A DNA stretch of 28,282 nucleotides from assembly GCF_042434745.1 (NCBI RefSeq), contig NZ_JBHLSS010000077.1; one strand, 5' to 3'. Positions 1 through 7,158 of this stretch are shown here, piece after piece (position 1 is the first letter of the stretch; every line of letters starts with the position of its first letter). Source of the stretch: Azotobacter paspali. GTDB taxonomy: Bacteria > Pseudomonadota > Gammaproteobacteria > Pseudomonadales > Pseudomonadaceae. The notes under the pieces were generated by a model. The model was not told the origin of the DNA. It worked only from the letters and a program-made list of their open reading frames with translations, and made no database searches. The position numbers and the translations under genes were made by a program.

Positions 1-195
1 AGGCCCGAAATGACCAGGAAGAGCAACCCCTGTATGTCGAATTCGTGTTTTCAAAAAATGCTCTAGTTCCTCGGGGGCGAGATTGCGCTTTGCATATTCA
101 ATCTCTAGGTCATCGATCTTCGCAGATTCAGCGAGAGAAAGTTGGCTGAAGAGAAGTGCTACGACTAAACATCCGTATATTCTTGATTTGTGCAT
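1..195 (-). CDS. Small exported protein, 3' end outside window
   Basis: An open frame starts at ATG 195 and runs through the left edge; 65 residues are visible. The first 22 residues form a classical Sec signal peptide: basic MHKSR, a hydrophobic stretch (YGCLVVALLFSQLSL), then a likely cleavage after LA at residue 22. The mature part is charged and helical-looking (KIDDLEIEYAKRNLAPEELE). It begins 10 bases after the stop of the HlyD-like fragment on the same strand, so the two were probably co-transcribed in the peptide-export operon. I do not recognise the family. It could be a periplasmic accessory or immunity-like protein, but nothing visible decides this. Base composition is AT-rich like the rest of the island. 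Confidence 0.55.
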   Translation of the reverse strand, partial: MHKSRIYGCLVVALLFSQLSLAESAKIDDLEIEYAKRNLAPEELEHFLKTRIRHTGVALPGHFGP

Positions 196-205
196 CTTAT
201 GGTCT

Positions 206-568
206 TCAGACTGCTTGGTCTATGTTTTTCAGTACCGGTAAAAATATGATTGAAAGAAGAGTTTTTTCTTGCGTCGTCATATCTATTGATGCCGACATTC
301 CCGGTTTTAGCCTACTGCCTTCTCCACCGAGTTCCCAGGCACCAATATCCGCTTCCAGAACGTAATGGCGTCCACCATGTTCTCTACCTGCAACAGTGGT
401 GTCCTCTTCCGAGTCGGCGCTGATCCAGCTCACCGCACTCTTGATTGCACCAAATATTTGGTACGGATAGGCATCCACTTTAATTGAGGCAGGGGCGCCT
501 GTCGTTATCAAAGCGATATCCTTGGGATGGTCTGAAGTAGTCATGTATTTCTGGCTGACTTCAGCCCC
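206..568 (-). pseudogene. HlyD-family exporter adaptor, C-terminal remnant
   Basis: The frame ending at 206 reads like the last third of an HlyD/periplasmic adaptor (membrane fusion) protein. It has the beta-barrel signature GAPASIKVDAYPYQIFGAIK, then a V..IS segment, then the C-terminal family signature LKPGMSASIDMTTQEKTLL and the membrane-proximal LLSIIFLPVL. Such adaptors link an inner-membrane ABC transporter to an outer-membrane channel and export peptides or proteins. The N-terminal membrane anchor, coiled-coil hairpin and lipoyl region are missing. The frame starts inside the 3' end of the adjacent IS5-family element, and its apparent first 15 or so residues (from ATG 613) are element-derived. 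No HlyD coding sequence remains in the 60 bases between the other end of the element and the radical SAM gene, so insertion came with a deletion. It is almost certainly non-functional. Confidence 0.72.
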
Positions 569-569
569 C

Positions 570-1716
570 GCCGACTCTGAACGCGGAGAATCGATCAAAA
601 ACGATCGGATCATCCGCTCGCTTCTGCGTTTTTAGCCACCACGAGCACGTCGCGGCGACCGTTTCCCGCATTACAGGCCCACCTCTCCTGCATTCGCCAG
701 TAAATGTCGGCGCGCCATCCAAAGGTTCGATAGGGCGAACAGCGCCACCAGCTGTGCGGTGTTCTTCACCAGCCCTCGGAAACGCACCCTGGTGTAGCGA
801 AACTGCCGCTTGATCACCCGAAACGGATGCTCGGCCTTCGCGCGTACCTGTGCCTTGGCTCTCTCGATCGTGCGGATCTGCTTGTAGAGCACGCTGTGTT
901 TGCCATGTTTCTTGTAGGTACTGCGCCGGACCGCGATCTGCCAGATGACCTGACGCCCCTCATGTTCGGGGCGCTTCTCGACCCCGGTATAACCGGCATC
1001 GGCACAGACCACGTTTTCCTCGCCATGCAGCAGTTGGTCGACCTGGGTGACATCCGCCACGTTGGCCGCGGTGACCACCACGCTGTGCACCAGGCCCGAT
1101 TCATCGTCGGCGCCAATGTGCGCTTTCGCGCCGAAGTAGTACTGGTTGCCCTTCTTGGTCGAGTGCATTTCCGGGTCGCGCTTGCCGTCCTGGTTCTTGG
1201 TCGAGCTCGGTGCATGGATCAAGGTGGCGTCGACGAGGGTCCCCTGGCGCAGCGACAGCCCGCGTTCGCCCAGGTAGCCGTCGATCACCTCCAGTATTCC
1301 TCCGGCCAGTTCGTGCTTCTCCAGCAGGCGGCGAAAGTTAAGGATCGTGGTCTCGTCCGAGATGCACTCCAGGCTCAGCCCGGCGAACTGTCGCAGCAGA
1401 GTGGTTTCGTACAGCGCCTCCTCCATCGCCGGATCGCTGTAGCCGAACCCGTTCTGCATCAGGTGCACACGCAGCAGGGCTGCCAGCGGATAGGCAGGCC
1501 GACCGCCTTCGGCCTTGGGAGAGTGGGGCTCGATCAGGGCAATCAGCCCTGCCCACGGCACCACCTGGTCCATTTCGAGCAGGAAGCGCTCGCGGCGGTC
1601 TGCTTGCGCTTGCCGGCGTACTCGGCGTCGGCGAAGGACAATTGCTTCATCGGAGAACTCGGGCAATGGGACGGACGTATTTCAGCAGAATCGGGAAGTC
1701 TTTTTCAGGATTTCCC
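570..1716 (-). mobile_element. IS5-family insertion sequence
   Basis: This block contains an IS5-type transposase and is GC-rich compared with the AT-rich sequence on both sides. The end upstream of the transposase is visible near 1700–1716, where TTTTTCAGGATTTCCC is followed by CTAA, a typical IS5-type target. The opposite end is less clear: GACTCTGAACGC near 573–584 is a weak partner of that terminus, so the left boundary is an estimate. I could not confirm a matching target duplication on the left. That fits an insertion followed by a deletion, which would also explain the missing front of the HlyD gene. Confidence 0.7.
671..1650 (-). pseudogene. IS5-family transposase with N-terminal frameshift
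   Basis: The long frame encodes a DDE transposase of the IS5 family. The catalytic aspartates lie in GTLVDATLIHAPSS and VVCADAGYTG, and the glutamate lies in the AKAEHPFRVIKRQF signature. The family's usual N-terminus (MKQ.SFADAEYAGKRKQT) is present but starts at ATG 1650 in a different frame from the rest. One base appears to be missing near 1592, where ACC GCC GCG should be ACC CGC CGC. The continuous frame from ATG 1666 therefore has about 20 foreign residues (MPEFSDEAIVLRRRR) before it rejoins the family sequence at RRERFLLEMDQVVPW. Everything after that looks full length. A protein could still be made from 1666, but the frameshift suggests an inactive copy. Confidence 0.8.
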
Positions 1717-1733
1717 TAACGTGGAATAAGGCA

Positions 1734-1754
1734 ACACCGGCATAGGACCGGTGT
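1734..1754. repeat. Short hairpin between maturase gene and IS5
   Basis: ACACCGG (1734–1740) and CCGGTGT (1748–1754) form a perfect 7-bp stem with a 7-base loop, 22 bases past the radical SAM stop codon. There is no T-run on either side, so it is a weak terminator candidate at best. It may have been an intergenic processing or attenuation hairpin between the maturase and the lost hlyD start. Confidence 0.4.
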
Positions 1755-1775
1755 CAGATGAATTCCTATTACAAC

Positions 1776-3221
1776 TTATTGATTGGTTTTTCCTGAGCCA
1801 ATACGGGCCTTTAGATTATTTTCTCGACGCATGCGTATATGTTGGGCAACTATTAAAGGCTCATATTTATGATGAAACTCGCAGTTGTCGAGCATAGCTT
1901 TGTCACGGTTATCTCTTCGGTCTCTCGCACAACCGCCAAGACAAACTGGAAAAGCCCGACATTGTCGGCACTCGGAATTCGTGGCTGGATTGTAATTCGA
2001 CCAATACAAGGCATTCGAGTTACTTTGATCCTTCTCTTTTCCAAGAAATCCAATTGATCGGTTGTCAGTGTCGCTATCCAGTCCACATTTGTGGAGTTGT
2101 CCGTCAAAACTTATAATCCAGCCTCTCTCGCTAAATGCACCACACGCCGTGGTAATTGGCTGTGGAAATCCATATAGACGTTCTCCGGCCACTGAAAGGC
2201 CGCGAGTGTTAAGGAGGTCAAGCCATTTTTGATAAGCCCTATAGAATTCATCTGGAAAACATGCCTCGGATAACGACCATTTTCCTGTGGCAGCATTCGT
2301 AAAGTCAGTTACCATTGATAGATATGGATAGAATTGCAAGTCTGGCGACAACCAGCCGCGTTGATCGAACATGTGAAGCAGCGAGAAGGCCTCTTCTAGA
2401 TTGTTTCGATCAACGTTTATTCTAAGGCGTATAGCAACGCGACCAATGACATGCTCAATGCCGGATAGGGTGTCGTCAAACGATGATTTGGCAATAATAT
2501 TATGTGACGGCCCTTTCCATGGTCTTCGTGCATCATGGGTCGATCTTTTACCATCAAGCGTGATTTGTATTCGATCTATTCCCCAGGATTCAAGCTGATC
2601 TGCAATTTCAGTATCTAGAAGTGTGCCGTTCGTAATAAGGTGCGCGCGGTATGGAATCGCCTTTTCGGCACAAAGCTCAATGAAGGTGCTTGATAGCCTA
2701 CCTATCGACCTTCTTGCCAAGAGCGGTTCTCCTCCGAACCAGTCTACGCTAAATGCAGGTATATTACCTGAGTCTAAATGGCTTTTAACGAAGCTTATCA
2801 CTTCGTGCTCTGTCTTCCGACTCATCAGACCTTTTTTCTTGCCAACAAAGCAATAGCTACAGCCAAGATTGCATGAGAAGGTTGGCGTTATAGTCAGCAC
2901 CAATGGAAATTCATCTATTTTTTTACTGTTGATACGCTTTTCTAAGTCGGCTAATTCGTCGAAACCATATTCGACTACCATTCCTCCAGCGATAAGGGCA
3001 CCGCCCAAGGGGATGGCAGAGTCCCCCAGCAGGTGAAAGTCTATAGTGTCTTGCGTACTGTTTAGCAGGGCTTTTATTCGTCTGAAATCATTTTCGCCAA
3101 AATCTAGGCATGCTCCAGTATAGGCATTATAAATTGCCCCACCTCCGCCCATAGCATCAATGGGTAGTATCCAGTTATATTTAGAGGGCTTCCAGTGAGT
3201 GGGTTGATGGCGGCAATCCAT
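1776..3221 (-). CDS. Radical SAM/SPASM peptide maturase
   Basis: A 481-residue radical SAM enzyme of the SPASM peptide-maturase type. The N-terminal 100 residues match the usual pre-SAM region (HWKPSKYNWILP, then IYNAYTGACLDFGE). The [4Fe-4S]-AdoMet motif is C117-NLG-C121-SY-C124, followed by the SAM-binding region with WFGGEPLL and QITLDG. The C-terminus has a complete seven-cysteine SPASM pattern: C360, GxxxxC379, C418-x2-C421-x5-C427-x3-C431, and C447. It should therefore carry two auxiliary clusters. Known relatives install thioether or C–C crosslinks or otherwise modify small peptides. The gene follows a 71-codon Cys-containing peptide gene by 120 bases on the same strand and precedes exporter remnants, as expected for a RiPP operon. 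An in-frame TGA lies two codons before ATG 3221, which fixes the start. Base composition is AT-rich, unlike the host core. The chemistry performed cannot be read from the sequence. Confidence 0.92.
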   Translation of the reverse strand: MDCRHQPTHWKPSKYNWILPIDAMGGGGAIYNAYTGACLDFGENDFRRIKALLNSTQDTIDFHLLGDSAIPLGGALIAGGMVVEYGFDELADLEKRINSKKIDEFPLVLTITPTFSCNLGCSYCFVGKKKGLMSRKTEHEVISFVKSHLDSGNIPAFSVDWFGGEPLLARRSIGRLSSTFIELCAEKAIPYRAHLITNGTLLDTEIADQLESWGIDRIQITLDGKRSTHDARRPWKGPSHNIIAKSSFDDTLSGIEHVIGRVAIRLRINVDRNNLEEAFSLLHMFDQRGWLSPDLQFYPYLSMVTDFTNAATGKWSLSEACFPDEFYRAYQKWLDLLNTRGLSVAGERLYGFPQPITTACGAFSERGWIISFDGQLHKCGLDSDTDNRSIGFLGKEKDQSNSNALYWSNYNPATNSECRQCRAFPVCLGGCARDRRDNRDKAMLDNCEFHHKYEPLIVAQHIRMRRENNLKARIGSGKTNQ

Positions 3222-3341
3222 GGCTCAATACCTGTGCGCGAAATAGCTTGCCTATATGGCTGATGGTCAAAGGGAACAGGCCCCCTCGTCGAGTAGTGCC
3301 TGCCCTTGAGGTTTAGAAGTGCTGAGATATTTCTCTATGCA

Positions 3342-3557
3342 CTAGGCGGCCTTTTGGCGCAATGAGTTCTCCACCAACGCTTCGGATAATGCGAGATGGG
3401 CTTCGAACTCTTCGATCGACATATCATCCATCAACTTCAAAGGTGGAGCAATACAGGCGCTACTTCCATAGCAAAAGCTAGCCTCTGTTCCCGGGCGAAC
3501 CTTATGGTTGATGCTGCCAGGAATTTCTACCCATTCAAAATTTCCTTCGTTTTTCAT
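3342..3557 (-). CDS. Putative RiPP precursor peptide
   Basis: A 71-residue peptide. The start at ATG 3557 is chosen because GGAAG lies just upstream; in-frame ATGs at 3569 and 3611 lack a ribosome-binding site. The N-terminal part contains FEWVEIPGSINHKVRPG, followed by a small Gly/Ser/Cys-rich patch, FCYGSSACIAPP, with C29 and C35 (CX5C). The rest (LKLMDDMSIEEFEAHLALSEALVEN) is acidic and predicted helical, resembling a leader or recognition helix, but it is C-terminal. The gene directly precedes the radical SAM/SPASM maturase on the same strand. Size, cysteines and position suggest the maturase substrate. The inferred core is the FCYGSSACIAPP patch, an unusual order if the acidic helix is the recognition element. 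I do not recognise a named precursor family. Alternatively it may be a small protein subunit crosslinked by the maturase. Confidence 0.68.
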   Translation of the reverse strand: MKNEGNFEWVEIPGSINHKVRPGTEASFCYGSSACIAPPLKLMDDMSIEEFEAHLALSEALVENSLRQKAA

Positions 3558-3611
3558 TGTAACTTCCATAATAAATGAATGATTGATGTGCTTTTGAAGC
3601 ACATTGACCAT

Positions 3612-3779
3612 AACATTTTTATGGGTATTTGCAAACCTGAATAATATTTTTATTATATAGAAAAATCATGAAAGGATATATTTTTATTGCATTGGGTTTT
3701 TTGCAGTAAAAATTGCTTGCATATCGATATGCGTATGCATTACGACATTAATACTATAGCAATTTGCAATTTTATTGAT
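3612..3779. promoter_or_regulatory. AT-rich divergent promoter region of the peptide locus
   Basis: This spacer is very AT-rich and lies between the minus-strand precursor gene and, before the IS1595 insertion, the plus-strand S41 peptidase gene. On the minus strand a perfect TATAAT (3652–3657) lies about 95 bases upstream of the precursor start, with no good -35. On the plus strand TTGCAA (3629–3634) and TATTAT (3651–3656) have a 16-base spacer. A 14-bp perfect palindrome, GCATATCGATATGC (3719–3732), could be an operator. No regulator gene is visible nearby. Confidence 0.45.
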
Positions 3780-4626
3780 GGCTCTTCATGGATTCCAGAC
3801 AGTTCAGGACATCCCGTTTGACTGGGACCGGGCCGGCTAAGCTACGTGCTCCGATGAGGCCCCGAGTGTCAGCCGATGATCCACCTTCAGAACCGGCTGG
3901 ACGATACCCCATGCTACGAGGCGGTGCGCGCGCAGCGCTGGCCCGAGCGGATACGCGGCCCGGATCACCAGGCAAGGTCGCGACCCGACCCAGCCGGCAC
4001 GGCAGAAGTATCGCCGCACCGTCTGTGGGCGCTACTTCGATGAGCTGACCGGAACGGTGTTCGCCGGTCACCATCAGCCCCTGCGGGCGTGGCTGGTGTG
4101 TTTGTACCTGATGCGGCTGAACGTCTCCAACCGCCAGACTACCCAGGAATTGGGCCTCGATGAGGGTGATGTGCAGCGCATGACCGAGCAACTGCGCGCT
4201 TGGGGATGGTCCAGCGTGGCGGACAGGTGGTGATCCAGATGCTGGTCAACGTCCAGCAGCAGACTATCGAACCGCTGATCCAGGCAATGATTCGCCCAGG
4301 CACTCAGGTCTACAGTGACGAGTACGGCATCTATGGCCGCCTGTGCGAGTGGGGCTACGAGCATCGCACGGTCTGCCATGGCCGGGGTGAGTACGCGCGG
4401 GACGAGGACGGGGATGGCCTCCATGAGGTGCATGTCGACACGATTGAAGGCGTCTGGTCACTGTTACGCTCCTGGCTGCGTCCCCATCGGGACCTCTTCC
4501 AAGAGAAGTTGCCGCTATACCTGGGCTTCTTCCAGCTCGTCCACAACGTCCGGATACGGGGCAAAGGGCTGCTTCAACCCCTGCTCAGTGTCCTCTGGCG
4601 TAACAGTCCGGAATCCATGAAGAGCC
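3780..4626 (+). mobile_element. Non-autonomous IS1595-family element
   Basis: The ends are perfect 17-bp inverted repeats: GGCTCTTCATGGATTCC at 3780–3796 and its complement at 4610–4626, with weaker pairing for about 8 more bases inward. The flanks are TTATTGAT (3772–3779) and TTATTGAG (4627–4634), a target duplication matching at 7 of 8 bases; 8 bp is the usual size for the IS1595 family. The transposase inside is badly damaged, so any movement would have needed an enzyme supplied from another copy. It separates the peptide-locus promoter region from the S41 peptidase gene. Confidence 0.85.
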
Positions 4627-4655
4627 TTATTGAGAAGGTAGGTTTATATGATTGA
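3900..4655 (+). pseudogene. IS1595-family transposase, internally deleted
   Basis: Pieces of an ISXO2-type transposase appear in order but in different frames. First comes YEAVRAQRWPERIR with the zinc-ribbon cysteines altered (CPDC reads GPDH). Next come RRTVCGRYFDELTGTVFAG and LNVSNRQTTQELGLDEGDVQ. The text then jumps at about 4200 to a different frame with VQRGGQVVIQMLVNVQQQ, YSDEYGIYG, CHGRGEYARDEDGDG and HVDTIEGVWSLLRSWLRPH. Roughly 60–80 codons between these parts, including the first catalytic Asp, are missing. The last frame reads out of the element through the right inverted repeat to a stop at 4655. It cannot make an active enzyme. Confidence 0.85.
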
Positions 4656-4820
4656 CGTTGCGCATGTATGTAAGTCCGAGTCGTGGGACTGCCATCATGG
4701 CTACTGAGGTTGATATATTTGATTGAGTGAGTTTTGAGCATCTGGATATTGAATTTTTATGATTGGAAGCAAGCAGGCTTCTAAAATTGGTAATCAATGA
4801 GCTTGAGGGAGAGTGGTGAT

Positions 4821-6071
4821 ATGCGGAGATTGAGAGTTGCTCTGGGTATCCTTTTGGTTGTTTCCAGTTGTGCCAGAGCTGAAGAGTCACCTTCGGCAAT
4901 ATTCGATCAGTTTTGGCGTGTGGCAAAGGAGAAGGTTTATCCTCATGATTTGGTTGATGTGCACTTTACGGATGCTCAATATCAACGCTTGCATGAGCAG
5001 GCATCGTCGATGGCTAATGTTTATGAGTTGACACCGTTGATTAATCGGCTTTTAAGCGCCCTTCATGTATCTCATACGCAGTTCTATGATGATCAGACGA
5101 TCGATTTCTATCTTTTCAGGTCGATGTTTGATACGCGAGATATCGCTAAGCCAGAGGTAAACCATATCGGTGCTCAGTTTATGGTTGATGATGGGCAATA
5201 TATTGTTCGCGAGGTCTTGAATGGATATCCCGCAGAGCGCGCAGGACTCAGGCGCGGAGATCGTTTACTAAAAGCCAATAATGCGGATTTTCACCCGTAT
5301 CGATCCTTTAACCCAGAAGGTCACGATGTTCGTCTGCTGGTTCAGCGTAATGAGGAGGTCATGACTATCGTGGTCAGTGCGGTCAGGGAAAATCCAAACC
5401 AGTCATTCGAACGGGCCATTTCAAATAGCATTCGGACCTATGAAAAGGATGGTCGGCGTGTAGGTTATGTCAGATTGTGGTCCGGAACGCACAAGGATAT
5501 TTTAAAGACGTTCCATGATGGCGTGACGGAGAGGTTGGGGAAGGCCGATGCCATAGTTCTGGATTTGCGTGGAGGTTTCGGTGGCGCATGGTATGACTAT
5601 CTGGATTTGTTTTTTGCCGACCGAAAAGATTACTTCAGTTTTTCTATCATCAATCGAAAAGAGACCTTGCAGCACAAGGCGGAGCCGCAGATAAATAAAT
5701 GGCATTTTGATGGACCGATGGTCGTTCTTGTCAATGAGGGTACGCGATCTGGCAAGGAGGCGCTTGCCTATCAATTCAAGAAAACGGGTAGGGCTTTATT
5801 GCTGGGAACTACTACGCAGGGGGCATTTTCATTAGGCGAGGCGATTTTCAATGACAGGGATAAGCCGTACTTTTTACTCCTTTCTTCAGCTGAACTGCGA
5901 TTGGATGGTAATAAAATTGAAGGTGTCGGTATTAGTCCAGATGTTCAAGTAGAATATGATTTAAATGAAAGCTCACCTGTCGATCCTCAGCTTGAGGCGG
6001 CTGTTCAAGCTGCCTTTGCCAGAGTGCCTTTACCTGGGAGGCTTAATGCTATTCCCGTACCTCCGAGATGA
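4821..6071 (+). CDS. Exported S41-family peptidase with PDZ domain
   Basis: A 416-residue protein. ATG 4821 is chosen because GAGGGAGAG precedes it and the first residues then form a signal peptide (MRRLRVALGILLVVSSCARA, cleavage before EE), so it should act in the periplasm. A PDZ-like domain covers roughly residues 115–190 (VREVLNGYPAERAGLRRGDRL). The S41 core follows, with GYVRLWSGTH, DAIVLDLRGGFGG and the nucleophile motif LVNEGTRSGKEAL (Ser310). The later GTTTQGAFSLGE and EGVGISPDVQVE are typical of the family. The Lys of the C-terminal-processing subgroup (GKG after the T-x-G turn) is replaced by GAF, so it resembles the tricorn/IRBP-like branch. It is divergent from the precursor–maturase genes and equally AT-rich, so a role in leader removal or peptide maturation is plausible but inferred. 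Confidence 0.85.
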   Translation: MRRLRVALGILLVVSSCARAEESPSAIFDQFWRVAKEKVYPHDLVDVHFTDAQYQRLHEQASSMANVYELTPLINRLLSALHVSHTQFYDDQTIDFYLFRSMFDTRDIAKPEVNHIGAQFMVDDGQYIVREVLNGYPAERAGLRRGDRLLKANNADFHPYRSFNPEGHDVRLLVQRNEEVMTIVVSAVRENPNQSFERAISNSIRTYEKDGRRVGYVRLWSGTHKDILKTFHDGVTERLGKADAIVLDLRGGFGGAWYDYLDLFFADRKDYFSFSIINRKETLQHKAEPQINKWHFDGPMVVLVNEGTRSGKEALAYQFKKTGRALLLGTTTQGAFSLGEAIFNDRDKPYFLLLSSAELRLDGNKIEGVGISPDVQVEYDLNESSPVDPQLEAAVQAAFARVPLPGRLNAIPVPPR

Positions 6072-6094
6072 ATATATATTGCGCAGCGATCGAC

Positions 6095-6117
6095 AAGGGC
6101 CGAGACATGGCCCTTGG
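6095..6117 (+). terminator. Hairpin after S41 peptidase gene
   Basis: CAAGGGCC (6095–6102) and GGCCCTTG (6110–6117) make a perfect 8-bp stem with a 7-base loop, 24 bases after the S41 stop. The T-run is lacking (GTTGCT follows), so termination efficiency is uncertain. Confidence 0.45.
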
Positions 6118-6235
6118 TTGCTACGAGCTGTGCCAACTACAAATGAGGAGGGGATTGGAGCTTGGAGGAGTCTTGACAGGCAGCCGAAGCTCGGAAACAG
6201 TTAACGGGCAATCCGTTGGCCACTGACGGCAATAG

Positions 6236-6630
6236 GGCACCTCTAAAAACCGCCATTTGAATCATGCTGAGCGATGAAATACGCTCGTGCTTACAGCAGA
6301 GCTACCCTTCAGGCTCGACGCTCACACGGTAATACTGCCCATCTGGGCCAGGCTGGCAAAGACCTGTTCGACCCGGGCTCGGGGACTGGCCATGCGTTTG
6401 TTTCGTGCCTTGTCCCGTTCACCGATCGGCTTGCCGGCCTGGCCCTTGCGCTGGATAGATGGCCTCCAGCCGATTTGCCGGCGCTTGGCGGGCGACCATT
6501 CGACCGGTACGGCCCATGGCCTGCTCATCGGCCGTGTTGTGCTGGATCGGTGCGCGAACGATGCTGGCATCAATGATCTGCCCCTCGCGAGCCCGCAAGC
6601 TGTGCTCCTGCAACTGACGCTGCACCTCGG
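6236..6630 (-). pseudogene. IS5-family transposase remnant
   Basis: Two transposase pieces lie on the minus strand in different frames. The first (about 6625–6500) reads RQLQEHSLRAREGQIIDASIVRAPIQ, a standard IS5-family segment around the first catalytic Asp. The second (about 6460–6325) reads PSIQRKGQAGKPIGERDKA followed by ASPRARVEQVFASLAQMG, the C-terminal region with the catalytic Glu. The central portion with the second Asp is missing. GGGCACCTCTAAAAAC at about 6236 resembles an IS5-type terminus and may be the surviving end. It is a different IS5 lineage from the element at 570–1716. Confidence 0.75.
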
Positions 6631-6860
6631 GCGTCGAGGAGAAGCTCGCTATGGTTCGCGAGAGCTTAGAGCCGGGACAAAGCGTCTCGGTGGTGGCTAG
6701 GTGCAACGGCATCAACCCCAACCAGTTGTTCCATTGGCGCAAGCTCTACCAGGACGGCAGCCTGTCGGCGGTCACTGCCGGCGAAGCCGTGGTGCTCGCT
6801 TCGGAGCTGGCCGATGCCCTGAGGCAGATCCGCGAACTGCAACGCATGCTGGGCAAAATT
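6631..6860 (+). pseudogene. IS2-like (IS3 family) OrfA fragment
   Basis: The frame reads VEEKLAMVRESLEPGQSVS, then NPNQLFHWRKLYQDGSLSA and ELADALRQIRELQRMLGK. This is the helix-turn-helix part and the start of the coiled coil of an IS2-type OrfA. It lacks the family's first residues and stops abruptly at LGK, where the next residues should be KTMENEILKEA. No OrfB follows. The fragment abuts the IS5 remnant at about 6630, so one element was probably inserted into or recombined with the other. Confidence 0.8.
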
Positions 6861-6868
6861 AGAATTCG

Positions 6869-6973
6869 CTGAAGAATCCGCCATTCACCGTCGATCAGTA
6901 TCTGGAGATGCTACTCAAGCACGAGCTGACTCAGATCGTGCAGGCAGTTCGGCCTTATCTGACCTTCATGTAG
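6869..6973 (+). pseudogene. Tail of a probable PIN-domain-type protein
   Basis: A 34-codon frame with no start of its own (TAG at 6860–6862 lies just upstream in frame) reads NPPFTVDQYLEMLLKHELTQ, then VRPYLTFM and a stop. This resembles the last helix of PIN-domain toxins of toxin–antitoxin pairs, recalled from memory only. It follows the truncated IS2 OrfA directly, so the rest was probably lost with that element. Confidence 0.35.
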
Positions 6974-7158
6974 CTAGGCGCTCGTCCAAGCCTGCTCGAC
7001 TCGGGTCTGTCGTGATCGGCTGGGTCGCTTCCATTCACAAGCAGCCGAAAGGTCCAGCCTCTTTCCTGCGTCCCCCCACATCCCCCACCCGATGCACCCT
7101 CCCCCCAATCGCGTTATCCTCCACAGCCCCGTATCCGCCTGAAATTCCGAGAACCGTC

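Noticed and set aside
3342..3557. Identity as the small crosslinked subunit of quinohemoprotein amine dehydrogenase (maturase would be QhpD)
   Set aside because: No heme subunit or other qhp genes are nearby, the cysteine number is too low and the sequence does not resemble that subunit.
3342..3557. Darobactin-type precursor
   Set aside because: No W-x-W type core is present near the C-terminus; the only Trp is in FEWVE near the N-terminus.
7012..7158. N-terminal extension of IlvD
   Set aside because: The extension translates to Pro/Thr/Ser-rich text outside all known IlvD proteins, and conservation starts at MPDYRSKTST.
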